Below, piece by piece: positions 15,540 to 24,071 of a stretch of 24,810 bases of DNA. The DNA comes from Bacteroidaceae bacterium (GTDB taxonomy: Bacteria; Bacteroidota; Bacteroidia; Bacteroidales; Bacteroidaceae), in contig JAUUPT010000055.1 in the NCBI GenBank assembly GCA_030843315.1, positions 1-24,810 of the forward strand, in the 5' to 3' direction. Each line of letters opens with the position of its first letter. Position 1 is the first letter of the stretch. The notes below the pieces were generated by a model. It was not told the origin of the DNA. It was given only the letters and a program-made list of their open reading frames with translations, and did not search any database. Made by a program: the position numbers and the translations under genes.

Positions 15540-17072
15540 ATGGACTCAATGAAGATTAATAAAGTGCAGATACGCAATCTGCAAATAGAGGATTACGACC
15601 AGCTGTCACAATCATTCACACGCGTTTATTCAGACGGCAGCGACGTATTCTGGACGCACAAGCAGATAGAGAAGCTGATCCGCATCTTCCCCGAGGGGCA
15701 GATCGTTACGGTAGTCGACGAAAAGATAGTGGGCTGCGCCTTTTCCATCATTGTAAATTACGACGATGTGAAGAATGACCATACCTACGCGCAGGTCACG
15801 GGCAAGGAAACGTTCAATACCCACAACCCGAAAGGCAATATCCTTTATGGCATCGAGGTGTTTATCCATCCCCAATATCGCGGACTGCGCCTGGCGCGGC
15901 GTATGTACGAGTATCGCAAGGAGCTTTGCGAGCAACTGAACCTGAAGGCAATCATGTTTGGCGGACGAATCCCCAATTACTATAAGTATGCCGACCAGAT
16001 ACGCCCCAAGGAGTATATCGACAAAGTGAAGCAACGGGAAATCTTCGATCCGGTATTGACGTTCCAGTTGAGCAACGACTTCCATGTGCGCAAGGTGATG
16101 CGCAATTATCTTCCCAATGATGATGAATCTAAGCACTACGCCTGTCTGCTGCAATGGGATAATATCTATTACCAGGAGCCTACTGAGGAGTATGTCAGCC
16201 CAAAAACCACCATCCGGGTGGGTCTGGTGCAGTGGCAGATGCGTACTTACCAGACGCTGGACGACCTCTTCGAACAGGTAGAGTTCTTTGTAGATGCGGT
16301 GTCGGACTATAAGAGCGATTTTGTTCTCTTCCCCGAATACTTCAATGCACCGCTGATGGCTCGTTTCAATAACCAGGGAGAATCGCAGGCCATCCGCGGA
16401 CTGGCTGCTTATACACAGGAGATAAAGGAACGCTTCGTCAAACTTGCCATCAGCTATAACATCAACATCATCACCGGCAGCATGCCGCTCATCAAGGAGG
16501 ACGGGTTGCTGTATAATGTAGGATTCCTCTGCCGCCGCGACGGTAGTTCGGAGATGTACGAGAAGCTTCATGTGACGCCCGATGAAATAAAGAGTTGGGG
16601 ATTGAGCGGCGGCAAGTCCCTGCAAACCTTCGACACCGATTGCGCCAAGATAGGCGTGCTCATCTGCTATGACGTGGAGTTCCCCGAACTGTCGCGCATC
16701 ATGGCGGACCAGGGGATGCAGATATTGTTCGTGCCTTTCCTAACCGATACGCAGAACGCCTACTCCCGCGTCAAGGTCTGCGCCCATGCCCGTGCCATCG
16801 AAAACGAGTGCTTTGTCGTAATAGCCGGAAGCGTAGGCAACCTGCCCCGTGTGCACAATATGGACATCCAGTATGCCCAGTCCGGGGTGTTTACTCCTTG
16901 CGACTTCGCCTTTCCCACGGACGGCAAGCGTGCGGAGGCTACGCCGAATACGGAAATGATTCTTGTATCCGATGTTGATCTCGATCTATTGAATGAACTG
17001 CATACTTACGGTAGTGTCCGCAATCTGAAAGATCGCAGGAATGATTTGTATGAGGTTAAGATGAAGAAGTAA
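15540..17072 (+). CDS. GNAT acetyltransferase-nitrilase (carbon-nitrogen hydrolase) fusion
   Basis: This 510-residue two-domain protein has a GNAT domain at about 8-210, with the acetyl-CoA motif HPQYRGLRLARRMYEYR at 110-126. A nitrilase-superfamily domain follows at about 225-505. The nitrilase triad is complete: Glu266 in LFPEYF, Lys342 in YEKLHV and Cys376 in GVLICYDVEFPE. One chain may thus acylate an amine and hydrolyse an amide or nitrile-type C-N bond, but the substrate is unknown. The start at 15540 follows an AAGGA (15531-15535) and a -7 box; a second Met at 15549 is an alternative. The frame remains open back to 15258, but that extension crosses the tandem array. The gene is monocistronic and ends at a hairpin. 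Confidence 0.88.
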   Translation: MDSMKINKVQIRNLQIEDYDQLSQSFTRVYSDGSDVFWTHKQIEKLIRIFPEGQIVTVVDEKIVGCAFSIIVNYDDVKNDHTYAQVTGKETFNTHNPKGNILYGIEVFIHPQYRGLRLARRMYEYRKELCEQLNLKAIMFGGRIPNYYKYADQIRPKEYIDKVKQREIFDPVLTFQLSNDFHVRKVMRNYLPNDDESKHYACLLQWDNIYYQEPTEEYVSPKTTIRVGLVQWQMRTYQTLDDLFEQVEFFVDAVSDYKSDFVLFPEYFNAPLMARFNNQGESQAIRGLAAYTQEIKERFVKLAISYNINIITGSMPLIKEDGLLYNVGFLCRRDGSSEMYEKLHVTPDEIKSWGLSGGKSLQTFDTDCAKIGVLICYDVEFPELSRIMADQGMQILFVPFLTDTQNAYSRVKVCAHARAIENECFVVIAGSVGNLPRVHNMDIQYAQSGVFTPCDFAFPTDGKRAEATPNTEMILVSDVDLDLLNELHTYGSVRNLKDRRNDLYEVKMKK

Positions 17073-17079
17073 ATAAGGG

Positions 17080-17102
17080 TTTAGGGGCGTAACGCCCCTA
17101 AA
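17080..17102. terminator. Convergent hairpin between GNAT-nitrilase and outer-membrane factor genes
   Basis: A perfect 10-bp stem TTTAGGGGCG / CGCCCCTAAA closes on the 3-nt loop TAA. It lies between the stop codons of two convergent genes (17072 and 17111), so it can act on both strands. Neither side has a long T-run, so termination strength is uncertain. Confidence 0.7.
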
Positions 17103-17110
17103 TTCCATTA

Positions 17111-18370
17111 TTACTCCTTGATATCCCATATCCCGCAACTCCGTTCCAACTCCACCAGCGCTGCATTATAATTGAACAGTGTCTCAATGTATTGCGCCTG
17201 CACCTCATTGTACGTGCGCTGTGCATTCAGAATCTCAAGCAGAGACACCTCACCGCGATTATAACTGTATATCTTCCCATCAAGTACCGTCTGCGCCTGT
17301 TGCAAGATGCCGCGTTCGTAATGCTTTATCTGCTGCGTCTGCGACTGGAATTGCTGATACGCTTCCATCACTTCACGCTGCACTTGCAGGCACATCTGAT
17401 TGTATTGCAGCTCTGCCTGACGGGCACGGAATCGGGCTGCATTCACCGAACCCCGGTTCAGAGATGAGAAGTTCAGCGGAATGGCAATGCCTGCACTCAC
17501 CCCGTTGAATGCAGGGGCAGGGGCTTCTTCATTGTACACCCTCGTATTGTGGCTCCATCCTAAGGAAAGCTCCACGTCAGGGCGCTTCTCGCGCTTGACA
17601 AGCGTCAGCTCGCGGCGTGCCACTTCGGTATTCTTCAAAGCTGCCCGCAAGTCAGTGCGACGCTCTATGGCGGACTGTATCAGGTCGCCCAGTACAAACA
17701 CCTGCTCCGGCTGCTTCAATTCCTCTACCGGATGGAAGAGGGTATCGGTCACGGCTGTCCCTATATACGGGGAGAGTTGCGTATAGGCTTGCTGCAATTC
17801 CGTGTGTGCCTGCAACAGGTCGTTGTACATGATGTCCGCTTCCAGCTTGCTCTGAACGGCTTCCACTTCCATAATCTTGCCCGAGGCAAGCCGGATGCTG
17901 TCACTCTTGGCAAGGTCGGACATATTGCTCCAGGCACTCTTCTTGATGTCGTAAAGCTGCTTCTGCTTTATCACTTCCAGGTAGGTGAGGGTGGCGTCCG
18001 CCTGCAGGTTACGGAAATAGTCGTCCAGCACCACTTCCGCCAGTTCGCTTTGGCTGCGTGCCAGCTTGATGCCTGCACCGCGTCTGCCCAGTGTGATGTT
18101 CTGCGACAGGCCCAGTTCATAGCTCTGTCCCATCTGCAACGTATGGTCCTCGTTGTTGGAGTACGTGAAGGAGAGCGACGGATTGTCGAACACTCGGGCA
18201 GCAATTACATCCGCCCGGGCGGCACTCACGTTCATCTTCTCGGCAGCATATTCCAGGTTGTCTGTGCTCACCTTGTGCATATACTGCTTATAGGTTATCG
18301 GCGCCACCGTCTGTGCCTGCATGGAGCAGGCACCGGCAGCCAGTAATAGTGCAATCTTATATCTTTTCAT
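17111..18370 (-). CDS. Outer-membrane efflux protein, TolC/CusC/CzcC family
   Basis: This 419-residue TolC-type outer-membrane channel is the exit duct of the tripartite metal pump. A signal peptide (MKRYKIALLLAAGACSMQAQ) precedes two homologous halves rich in long coiled-coil helices, for example EMNV-SAARADVIAARVFDNPSLSF near the N-terminus and LLEILNAQRTYNEVQAQYIETLFNYNAALVELE near the C-terminus, typical of PF02321. SLNRGSVNAARFRARQAELQ is the conserved region of the second repeat. Its start overlaps the end of the pump gene by 14 bp, so the two are translated together. No acylated cysteine in lipobox context was seen. Confidence 0.9.
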   Translation of the reverse strand: MKRYKIALLLAAGACSMQAQTVAPITYKQYMHKVSTDNLEYAAEKMNVSAARADVIAARVFDNPSLSFTYSNNEDHTLQMGQSYELGLSQNITLGRRGAGIKLARSQSELAEVVLDDYFRNLQADATLTYLEVIKQKQLYDIKKSAWSNMSDLAKSDSIRLASGKIMEVEAVQSKLEADIMYNDLLQAHTELQQAYTQLSPYIGTAVTDTLFHPVEELKQPEQVFVLGDLIQSAIERRTDLRAALKNTEVARRELTLVKREKRPDVELSLGWSHNTRVYNEEAPAPAFNGVSAGIAIPLNFSSLNRGSVNAARFRARQAELQYNQMCLQVQREVMEAYQQFQSQTQQIKHYERGILQQAQTVLDGKIYSYNRGEVSLLEILNAQRTYNEVQAQYIETLFNYNAALVELERSCGIWDIKE

Positions 18371-21300
18371 GTTCCTCAGTCTTATCTTTGTCTTCTATTC
18401 TTTTCTCTATCCAGTAGTAGATAGTGGGGAGGATATACAGCGTCACCACCGTGGCAAACAGCAATCCGTACACAATCACCGTGGCAAGCGGGCGTTGCAC
18501 ATCCGAACCGATGCCGGTACTGAGCGATGCCGGCAGCAATCCCAGCACAGCAACCGTAGCCGTCATCAGGATGGGGCGGAAGCGGTGCCTCACACCGGTT
18601 ATCACCGAGTCGCGCAGGTCGCGGCCACGGCTGCGCAGGTTGTTGATGTGCGAAACCATAATCACCCCGTTCTGTATCGCCACGCCAATCAGCGCGATGA
18701 AGCCCACGGCGGATGATACGTTCAGCGTCATTCCCCGCACGTTCAATGCCAGCATACCGCCGAAGAGCGCCAACGGAATGACACACATCAGCAACGCCGC
18801 CTGGCGGAACTTGCCGAGCGCTGCAAACAGCAGCACCAGCATAATGCCCAGTGCCAACGGAACAACCACACCCAACCGACTGTAAGCGCGGTGCTGGTTC
18901 TCGAACTGTCCCGCCCACTTCAAGTGGACTCCTTCGTGGTCGTACTTCACCTGTGCATCAATCATCCGGTTGGCCTTCTGCAAGAAAGAGGTCAGGTCGA
19001 TGCCACGCAGATTGATATGAATCGTCAGATGGCGCTTATTCATCTCACGGGAGATGGTGCTGGCGCCGGTGGTCATCTTGATGTCGGCTACCTGGCTCAG
19101 AGGTATCTTGGCGCCCGAGCCGGAGGTGAGCATCAGGTTGCCGATGTTCTCCGGTGTATTGCGCGTCTCTTCGCTGAAGCGGCAGATGACGTCGTAGGAC
19201 TTGCTACCCACGAATATCTGTGAAATGGACTTCCCGCCGATAGCAAGCTCTATCAGGTCCGCCACATCCGAGACGTTCAGTCCGTACTGGGCGATGCGGT
19301 CACGGTCGGCCACAATCTGAAGCTGGGGCAGGGGCGGTTCCTGGTCTACGGCTACGTCGGTGGCGCCGGGTATCTGCTTGATGACGTTCACCACCCGGTC
19401 GGCAATGTGCCGTGTCTCGGTGATGTCCTCGCCGTAGATCTTCAGGGCAAGGTCACTGTGAGCACCGGCTATCTGGTCCATTACCATGTCGATGATGGGC
19501 TGGGAGAATCCGACGGAGTAACCCGGCATCCGGGCGAGCGAGTCGTTCATGGCTTCTATCAGGCGGGCTTTGTTTCGCCCGGTGGTCCAGGTGTTGTAGG
19601 GCTTCAGGCCTACGCCGCACTCTATGTGGGAGAGGGAGAAGGCTTCGGCGCCTTCATCGTCGCGTCCCACCTGCGTCATGACGTACGATACTTCGGGGAA
19701 TCTGCCTAACATCTGCCTGAGTTCCGCCCCCATCTTCTTGGAACGCTCTATGGAGATGCCCGGCGGCAGCTGTACCTGAATCCAGATGGCACCCTCGTCC
19801 AGCGGGGGCAGGAAGTCTTTCCCCACCGTGCAGCTCAGCACGCCTGCCAGCAAAAGGATGCCTGCCAGCACACCTGCTACGGCTTTGGGGCAGTCGATGA
19901 CACGCACCACCTGGGCGTGATACAAAGCCTGTAGCTTCTCCAGCCAGCGGTTGTGATACGTCTTGCGCGGATTGCGATAGGCCATGTAGGCAAGTCCCGG
20001 AATCAGTATCAATGCCACGCACAAGGCACCTATCAGCGCATAGCCCACGGTGTAGGCCATCGGGGTGAACAGTTTCTTTTCTATATGCTCGAAGGCAAAC
20101 AACGGCAGGTAGGCGGTAATGATGATAAGGGTGGAGAAGAAGATGGGGCGTGCCACTTCCGTTGTACGCCGCAGGATGGAGTCCTCGGTCAGCACCTCAT
20201 CGGGATGCCGTTCGCGCTTCTTCAGGATGGTTTCCATCATCACGATAGCCCCGTCCACCAGGATGCCGAAGTCGATGGCGCCCAAGGATAGCAGGTTGGC
20301 GGGAATGTCCGTGAGGTGCATCAGGATAAAGGCTATGAGCAGGGAGAGGGGGATGGTGAGCGCTACTAACAGGGCGCCGCGCCAGTTGCCTAAGAACAGG
20401 ATGAGCACGAGCACCACCAGCACCATGCCCATCAGCAGGGTGTGCGAAACGGTGTGCAAGGTCATGTCCACCAGGTTGGTGCGGTCCATAAAGGGATGGA
20501 CGCGCGTGCCTTTGGGCAGGACTTCGTTGTTCAGCTCGTCAATGGCGGCATGCACGCCTTCGAGCACTTGCGAGGGGTTCTGCCCGCGCAGCATCTGCAC
20601 GATGCCTTCCACGCCGTCCGAGTAGTTGCGCTTGCCGTCGTAGAAGCCCAGCACGCCTTTACGCTCCAGGTTGCCGTACTTCAGTTTGCCGATGTCATTC
20701 AGGTAAACGGGCACTCCGTTCTCGGTCTTGATGACGATGCGTCCCAGGTCTTCCAGGTCTTTCACCAGGCCTATACCACGGATAACGTAACTCAGTTCGC
20801 CACGGCTCAGCATACTGCCGCCGGCGTTGACGTTGTTCATTTCCACCTTCTCGGTCACGTCGGCGAGGGAGATGCCGTAGGCTTCCATCTTGTGCGGGTC
20901 AAGCTCTATTTGGTATTGGGTGGTGATGCCGCCGTAGTTGCTCACATCCGCTACGCCCGTCACTTGTTTCAGGCGGGGAATGATGACCCACTTGTGCAGG
21001 TCGGTAATCTCGCGCAGGTCCAGGTTCTCGCTGTCTATGACGTAGCGGTATATCTCTCCGGTGGGAGAGGTCAGCGGGTTGAGTCCCGGCACGGCGTCAT
21101 AGGGCAGTTCTACGTCCACCAAGCGTTCTTGCACACGCTGGCGCGCCCAGTAGTCGTCAATGCCGTCGTCGAACACCAGCACAACGGTACTCAGCCCGAA
21201 GGTGTTCTTGCTTCGCATCACGTTCAGTCCCGGCATACCGTTCACGGCACGCTCGATGGGAATGGTAATCTGCTGTTCTATTTCCTCGGCTGCCAGTCCG

Positions 21301-21458
21301 GGCACTTGGGTCACAATCTGCACGGTGGTATCCGCAATGTCGGGATAAGCATCAATGGCAAGCCTTGTCCACGAATAATAGCCCACTGCCGCAATGAAGG
21401 CAAACAGTACGAGCATCAGTCCCCGACGATGTATCGCCAGGTAAATAAGTTTCTTCAT
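18357..21458 (-). CDS. czcA: Heavy-metal efflux RND transporter, CzcA/CusA family
   Basis: This is a 1033-residue inner-membrane RND pump of the heavy-metal (HME) class. The duplicated 12-TM architecture and family motifs are visible: RLAIDAYPDIADTTVQIVTQVPG near the N-terminus, DFLPPLDEGAIW in the periplasmic porter region, and the TM4 proton-relay signature DFGILVDGAIVMMET with Asp396, Asp402 and Glu409. These match the spacing of the three acidic residues known to be essential in CzcA. Of the three methionines that bind copper in E. coli CusA, only one has a counterpart (IIDMVMDQ); the others read SHIEC and YGLNVSD. Divalent metals (Zn, Co, Ni, Cd) are therefore more likely than Cu(I) or Ag(I). 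It lies 14 bp after the adaptor gene. Confidence 0.92.
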   Translation of the reverse strand: MKKLIYLAIHRRGLMLVLFAFIAAVGYYSWTRLAIDAYPDIADTTVQIVTQVPGLAAEEIEQQITIPIERAVNGMPGLNVMRSKNTFGLSTVVLVFDDGIDDYWARQRVQERLVDVELPYDAVPGLNPLTSPTGEIYRYVIDSENLDLREITDLHKWVIIPRLKQVTGVADVSNYGGITTQYQIELDPHKMEAYGISLADVTEKVEMNNVNAGGSMLSRGELSYVIRGIGLVKDLEDLGRIVIKTENGVPVYLNDIGKLKYGNLERKGVLGFYDGKRNYSDGVEGIVQMLRGQNPSQVLEGVHAAIDELNNEVLPKGTRVHPFMDRTNLVDMTLHTVSHTLLMGMVLVVLVLILFLGNWRGALLVALTIPLSLLIAFILMHLTDIPANLLSLGAIDFGILVDGAIVMMETILKKRERHPDEVLTEDSILRRTTEVARPIFFSTLIIITAYLPLFAFEHIEKKLFTPMAYTVGYALIGALCVALILIPGLAYMAYRNPRKTYHNRWLEKLQALYHAQVVRVIDCPKAVAGVLAGILLLAGVLSCTVGKDFLPPLDEGAIWIQVQLPPGISIERSKKMGAELRQMLGRFPEVSYVMTQVGRDDEGAEAFSLSHIECGVGLKPYNTWTTGRNKARLIEAMNDSLARMPGYSVGFSQPIIDMVMDQIAGAHSDLALKIYGEDITETRHIADRVVNVIKQIPGATDVAVDQEPPLPQLQIVADRDRIAQYGLNVSDVADLIELAIGGKSISQIFVGSKSYDVICRFSEETRNTPENIGNLMLTSGSGAKIPLSQVADIKMTTGASTISREMNKRHLTIHINLRGIDLTSFLQKANRMIDAQVKYDHEGVHLKWAGQFENQHRAYSRLGVVVPLALGIMLVLLFAALGKFRQAALLMCVIPLALFGGMLALNVRGMTLNVSSAVGFIALIGVAIQNGVIMVSHINNLRSRGRDLRDSVITGVRHRFRPILMTATVAVLGLLPASLSTGIGSDVQRPLATVIVYGLLFATVVTLYILPTIYYWIEKRIEDKDKTEEHEKI

Positions 21459-21472
21459 ATGTAGTGCAGTGT

Positions 21473-22579
21473 TTAATTAGCGTTCAACAAATAGAAGGCA
21501 CCGTCCGCCACGTATTTGTCTCCCGGCTTCAGCCCGGAGGCGACGATGCTCTTATCGCCGTCGGTGGCAGATGTCTCCACTTTCTGCTTCAGGTATTTGT
21601 TGCCACCCAGGGCCAGCAGTACATACGCCTGGTCTTCTTCCTGCAAGATGGCGGCTGTCGGTATCAATATCGTTTCGGCGGCTTCGTCGGTCAGCTTCAC
21701 AGAGGCGTACATGGCAGGTTTCATCAGTCGCTCCTTATTGTCGCAGGCTATCAGTACTTCCACCGAGCGGGTGTCTTCGTCCAGCAGTTCGTTGATGTGG
21801 TAGATGCTGCCGGTAAAGGTGCGGTTGTGCTGTGATACCAGCGATATCTCCACTTGCTTCAGGTCGGAGAGCAACGGCATGTCTTTCTCCTTTACATTGG
21901 CGGCTACCCATACTTCGTTTAGGTCGGCAATGACGGCAACGGGGTCGGCGTCTTCTTTCATAAACTGGCCGATAACGATGTCGTTCTTCACCACTTCGCC
22001 CACAATGGGGGAGCGTACAATCATGGGCTGGCCCAGCACCAGCTGGTCCGGTTCTATCTGAAACACCTTCAAGGCAGCCAAGGCATTCTCGTAGTCTTTC
22101 TTTTTCAGTTCATAGTTCACTTCGGCTTCTTCCACTTCCTTCTGTGCACTTACTTTGTGTGCATACAAGTCCTTTTCGCGGCGCAGGTTCTTGGAGGCAA
22201 GCTCCATTTCCTGCTTCGCCTGATAGTATGCCTTGCCGGTTTCAAAGAAGTCGGGCGAACTGATTTCAAACAACGGACTGCCCTTGCCCACCTTCTGTCC
22301 CAGGCGGATAAAGGAGCGGGTGACGCGTCCGGCAAAGGGGGATGCAATCTCTGCATAATGATTGGGGATGGCCTTTACCACACCCGATACGGTGAAGGTA
22401 GTCTGATGCAGTTCTTGTGTAGCTTCACTTACTTTCAGTTTTTCCGCTATGGGGGATTGGGGAGATACCGTAATCGTGTCTCCCGATACGGAGAAATCTT
22501 GTGTCTCCTGTTCTTCTCGCTGACCGGCACATGCATAACACATCATGCCGACCAAGCACAATAAACCTATATGTTTCAT
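21473..22579 (-). CDS. RND efflux periplasmic adaptor (CusB/CzcB-type membrane fusion protein)
   Basis: This 368-residue membrane-fusion protein links the RND pump to the outer-membrane channel. The N-terminal stretch MKHIGLLCLVGMMCYACAGQ ends in Cys17 preceded by Tyr-Ala, a possible lipoprotein site. Barrel-sandwich halves flank a hairpin: YAEIASPFAGRVTRSFIRLGQKVGKGSPLFEI (residues about 75-106) and PMIVRSPIVGEVVKNDIVIGQFMKEDADPVAVIADLNEVWVAANV. The intervening charged helices (QAKQEMELASKNLRREKD onward) form the coiled-coil hairpin. A C-terminal TILIPTAAILQEEDQAYVLL beta-barrel follows. No N-terminal His/Met metal-binding extension is seen. It is the second gene of the efflux operon. Confidence 0.9.
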   Translation of the reverse strand: MKHIGLLCLVGMMCYACAGQREEQETQDFSVSGDTITVSPQSPIAEKLKVSEATQELHQTTFTVSGVVKAIPNHYAEIASPFAGRVTRSFIRLGQKVGKGSPLFEISSPDFFETGKAYYQAKQEMELASKNLRREKDLYAHKVSAQKEVEEAEVNYELKKKDYENALAALKVFQIEPDQLVLGQPMIVRSPIVGEVVKNDIVIGQFMKEDADPVAVIADLNEVWVAANVKEKDMPLLSDLKQVEISLVSQHNRTFTGSIYHINELLDEDTRSVEVLIACDNKERLMKPAMYASVKLTDEAAETILIPTAAILQEEDQAYVLLALGGNKYLKQKVETSATDGDKSIVASGLKPGDKYVADGAFYLLNAN

Positions 22580-22631
22580 TCTCTTGTCGTTATTATGGAT
22601 AATCTGGTAACTGTTTGATTACAAATGCTGA

Positions 22632-22979
22632 TTATGCACAACGACGGGGAGGAGAGCGCAGATGGAATAAGCGGAAAGACCAGGTAGCAGTCTTTACCTT
22701 GTTTTGCGAATAGATGAATCCTAAAAAGAACAGTATAAATGGCACCACCGGCATGTATGAAGCAGACTCCATACAGATCGCATTGAATATGGAGACTGTT
22801 TCCAAGGCAGTCTCGCTGTGCGAATGGTGTACTCCGGGAAAGAAGGGATGCGAGTGGGTGACGAGATAGTCGTCCACGATATGCGTATGGATAAAGGCAG
22901 TGTTCCCCACATAGTAATATGCGAATATTACTATCAGGAAATATTTCATACTATTGATAAATAGCCTTTTCACACGCAT
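22632..22979 (-). CDS. Small His-rich membrane protein leading the metal-efflux operon (unknown function)
   Basis: This protein of 115 residues has a hydrophobic N-terminal segment (KYFLIVIFAYYYVGNTAFI), a short His-rich loop and a second hydrophobic segment (YMPVVPFILFFLGFIY), followed by a basic tail. The loop holds HTHIVDDYLVTHSHPFFP and HHSHSE, eight histidines within about 25 residues plus acidic residues, which looks like a transition-metal-binding site. If the first segment is an uncleaved anchor, the loop faces the periplasm. It is the first gene of the operon, with a -7 box just upstream (22996-23003). A second ATG (22947-22949) would give 105 residues and a longer leader and is a real alternative. 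A role in metal sensing or delivery to the pump is inference only. Confidence 0.72.
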   Translation of the reverse strand: MRVKRLFINSMKYFLIVIFAYYYVGNTAFIHTHIVDDYLVTHSHPFFPGVHHSHSETALETVSIFNAICMESASYMPVVPFILFFLGFIYSQNKVKTATWSFRLFHLRSPPRRCA

Positions 22980-22995
22980 TGCACCTATTTGGCTG

Positions 22996-23003
22996 CAAAG
23001 GTA
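22996..23003 (-). promoter_or_regulatory. -7 promoter box of the metal-efflux operon
   Basis: TACCTTTG on the minus strand is a perfect TAnnTTTG match, 16 bp upstream of the longer start of the His-rich protein and 46 bp upstream of the shorter one. No -33 TTG lies at the usual distance, which would fit an activator-dependent promoter, though this is not shown. Confidence 0.55.
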
Positions 23004-23077
23004 CTATAAAATTCACTTTATCGTGTTACAATTCTATTTTTTCATCTTCGCTTCCTTAGAAGTTAAATATAAAACCT

Positions 23078-23085
23078 TATATTTG
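23078..23085 (+). promoter_or_regulatory. -7 promoter box of the DUF1080 lipoprotein gene
   Basis: TATATTTG matches TAnnTTTG and lies 40 bp before the ATG at 23126. The -33 region is poor. It is divergent from the efflux-operon promoter, 75 bp away. Confidence 0.5.
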
Positions 23086-23125
23086 TTACGATATCTAATT
23101 GTAATACTAAATAACACAAGGACTT

Positions 23126-24004
23126 ATGAAGGGATTTTATTTTATAGCATTCAGTAGTATTCTGTTACTATTTTCATCGTGTGCACAGAAAAGTGAAGGG
23201 TGGGTTTCGCTGATGGACAAGGACTTGTCGCAATGGCGTATTTACCAGAGTTACGCATTTCCCGAACAGTTCAGCGGGCAACGACCTGTCGATGAAGAGG
23301 GTCAGACAATTCCTCCCATCGGCTATGACAAGAACGAACAAAATGTATTCAGCGTTATTGAAGAAGACGGCGTGCCGGTGCTGCACATCACCGGAGAAAC
23401 CTACGGTTGTGTCTTTACGAAACAAGACTATAAGAACTACCACTTCAGACTGAAAACCCGCTTCGGCACCAAACGCTCTAATCCACGCACCGATAAAGCA
23501 TTGGATTCCGGCATCCTCTATCATTCGCAAGGCGAAGCTGGTGTAGATTACTGGTACTCATGGATGCGTGCCTTGGAATTCCAGGTGATGGATGGAGGTA
23601 CCGACGAAGGCGTTTCAGGCGACTTCTGGAGTGTGGCCGGTACATCGGCAGACATCAGAGCCACCAAGACGGACAAAGGCTATTTCTACAATCCCGAAGG
23701 AGAACTCCTCACTTTCGGAGCCAATGGTGTTGCCTCGCAATGCCGTGCCGCCGATTATACAAGCCCCACCCACGAATGGACTACCATGGAGCTGATCTGC
23801 TATGAAGGCAAAAGCTTATATATAGTAAACGGCAACATAGCCATGGCGCTTGAAAATCTTCGCTATCACAACGAAGGAAAAGACATCCCTCTCACGGAAG
23901 GTAAGATACAGCTACAGAGCGAAGGAGGAGAGGTGTATTATAAGGATGCAGAGATTAAGCCGATAAGCGAGATTCCGGCAGAGTATGCGAAATATTTCGA
24001 TTAA
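23126..24004 (+). CDS. DUF1080 / 3-keto-disaccharide hydrolase-domain lipoprotein
   Basis: This 292-residue exported protein begins with a signal peptide and lipobox LLLFSSC (Cys19), so it should be membrane-anchored. The rest is one concanavalin-like DUF1080 domain (PF06439). Family features include WVSLMDKDLSQWRIY at the N-terminus, the central FRLKTRFGTKRSNPRTDKALDSGILYHSQGEAG, the ALEFQVMDGGTDEGVSGDFW segment with the conserved acidic residues, and the closing GKIQLQSEGGEVYYKDAEIKPI. Members act on 3-keto-glycosides or related sugars; the exact substrate here is unknown. No partner 3-dehydrogenase or SusCD genes are in the window, so it stands apart from a polysaccharide-utilisation locus. 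Confidence 0.88.
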   Translation: MKGFYFIAFSSILLLFSSCAQKSEGWVSLMDKDLSQWRIYQSYAFPEQFSGQRPVDEEGQTIPPIGYDKNEQNVFSVIEEDGVPVLHITGETYGCVFTKQDYKNYHFRLKTRFGTKRSNPRTDKALDSGILYHSQGEAGVDYWYSWMRALEFQVMDGGTDEGVSGDFWSVAGTSADIRATKTDKGYFYNPEGELLTFGANGVASQCRAADYTSPTHEWTTMELICYEGKSLYIVNGNIAMALENLRYHNEGKDIPLTEGKIQLQSEGGEVYYKDAEIKPISEIPAEYAKYFD

Positions 24005-24071
24005 CGGTTTACTTTTATCCGATTTGCTTTATTGGACTTCATGCCATTTCTAATTTTAATTCTAAATTTCT

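Noticed and set aside
20442..21464. Long antisense frame opposite the RND pump gene
   Set aside because: Codon-shadow pattern rich in His, Val and Gln. The pump reading is unambiguous.
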